From Syntrophus sp. (in: bacteria) (GTDB taxonomy: Bacteria; Desulfobacterota; Syntrophia; Syntrophales; UBA5619): a stretch of 6,077 nt of DNA. The DNA is taken from assembly GCA_013824905.1 (NCBI GenBank), contig PNOO01000152.1, positions 1 to 6,077 on the forward strand, in the 5' to 3' direction. The translations under genes and the position numbers were made by a program. Shown here piece after piece: positions 5,992 to 6,077 of this stretch. Numbering within the stretch: the stretch's first letter is position 1; each line of letters starts with the position of its first letter. The notes beneath the pieces were generated by a model that was given only the letters and a program-made list of their open reading frames with translations, was not told the DNA's origin and did not search any database.

Positions 5992-6077
5992 ATGAGCGTA
6001 TTGAACCGTTTACAGCGCCTGACCGGCGAAGGCTCTAAAGAGGCCGGCAGCCAGAGCGGCGGGAAGGCCAGGACCGA
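5992..6077 (+). CDS. Start of a possible MrfB/YprB-type exonuclease (cut by right edge)
   Basis: Only 28 codons are visible, beginning MSVLNRLQRLTGEG and then a polar Ser/Gly/Lys stretch. MrfB/YprB proteins (DnaQ-like/RNase H-fold 3'-5' exonucleases) often start with a short amphipathic 'RLxRLTG' segment of this kind. Because the partner helicase gene lies 2.9 kb upstream on the same strand, this is my preferred reading (inference; no catalytic residue is visible). The frame has a stop at 5959-5961 and no alternative start codon between it and the ATG at 5992. The Shine-Dalgarno GGAGGG (5971-5976) is 15 nt from this ATG, longer than usual, but 7 nt from another ATG at 5984 that opens a three-codon reading frame overlapping this start. 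The gene call is firm in frame; the function is tentative. Confidence 0.5.
   Translation, partial: MSVLNRLQRLTGEGSKEAGSQSGGKART

Overview
The window is a GC-rich bacterial chromosomal segment, most like a Desulfobacterota/Deltaproteobacteria genome. That placement is an inference from the style of the RimP, helicase and tRNA sequences and is not proven. It carries ordinary housekeeping sequence at the left edge (rimP and a glycine tRNA), a DNA-repair helicase with a broken reading frame, a two-gene ABC exporter operon on the opposite strand, and the first codons of a gene that may encode the helicase's partner nuclease.

Region by region: 1-266 (minus) is the 5' part of rimP, running off the left edge. 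Its leader (267-367) holds a sigma70-type promoter and, directly before the ribosome binding site, a hairpin followed by nine U residues that looks like the rimP-leader attenuator. 464-643 (minus) is a compact tRNA-Gly(CCC) unit with its own promoter, encoded CCA and terminator. 727-3092 (plus) is an MrfA/YprA-type DExH helicase with a C-terminal cysteine cluster; a single-base loss near 1485 splits it into two frames. 3093-3438 lies between convergent genes, has no gene I can support, and contains an 89-bp stem-loop with a perfect 19-bp inverted repeat plus two related GTTAAC-centred palindromes. 3439-5645 (minus) is an operon: ABC ATPase, then an ABC-2 permease 8 nt downstream. 5646-5991 is the divergent regulatory region, with a good minus-strand promoter placed centrally between the arms of a perfect 10-bp inverted repeat. 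5992-6077 (plus) starts a gene whose N-terminus resembles MrfB/YprB exonucleases.

How the parts may work together: in Bacillus subtilis MrfA (helicase) and MrfB (nuclease) act in one repair pathway for mitomycin-type DNA damage and their genes are neighbours. If the right-edge gene is mrfB, this locus is that pair interrupted by a DrrAB/NatAB-like exporter on the opposite strand. A repair-plus-efflux module is possible, but the substrate of the exporter cannot be read from the sequence, and the mrfB call rests on 28 residues. The most sequence-solid oddities are the helicase frameshift, the 89-bp inverted repeat, and the dyad straddling the exporter promoter.
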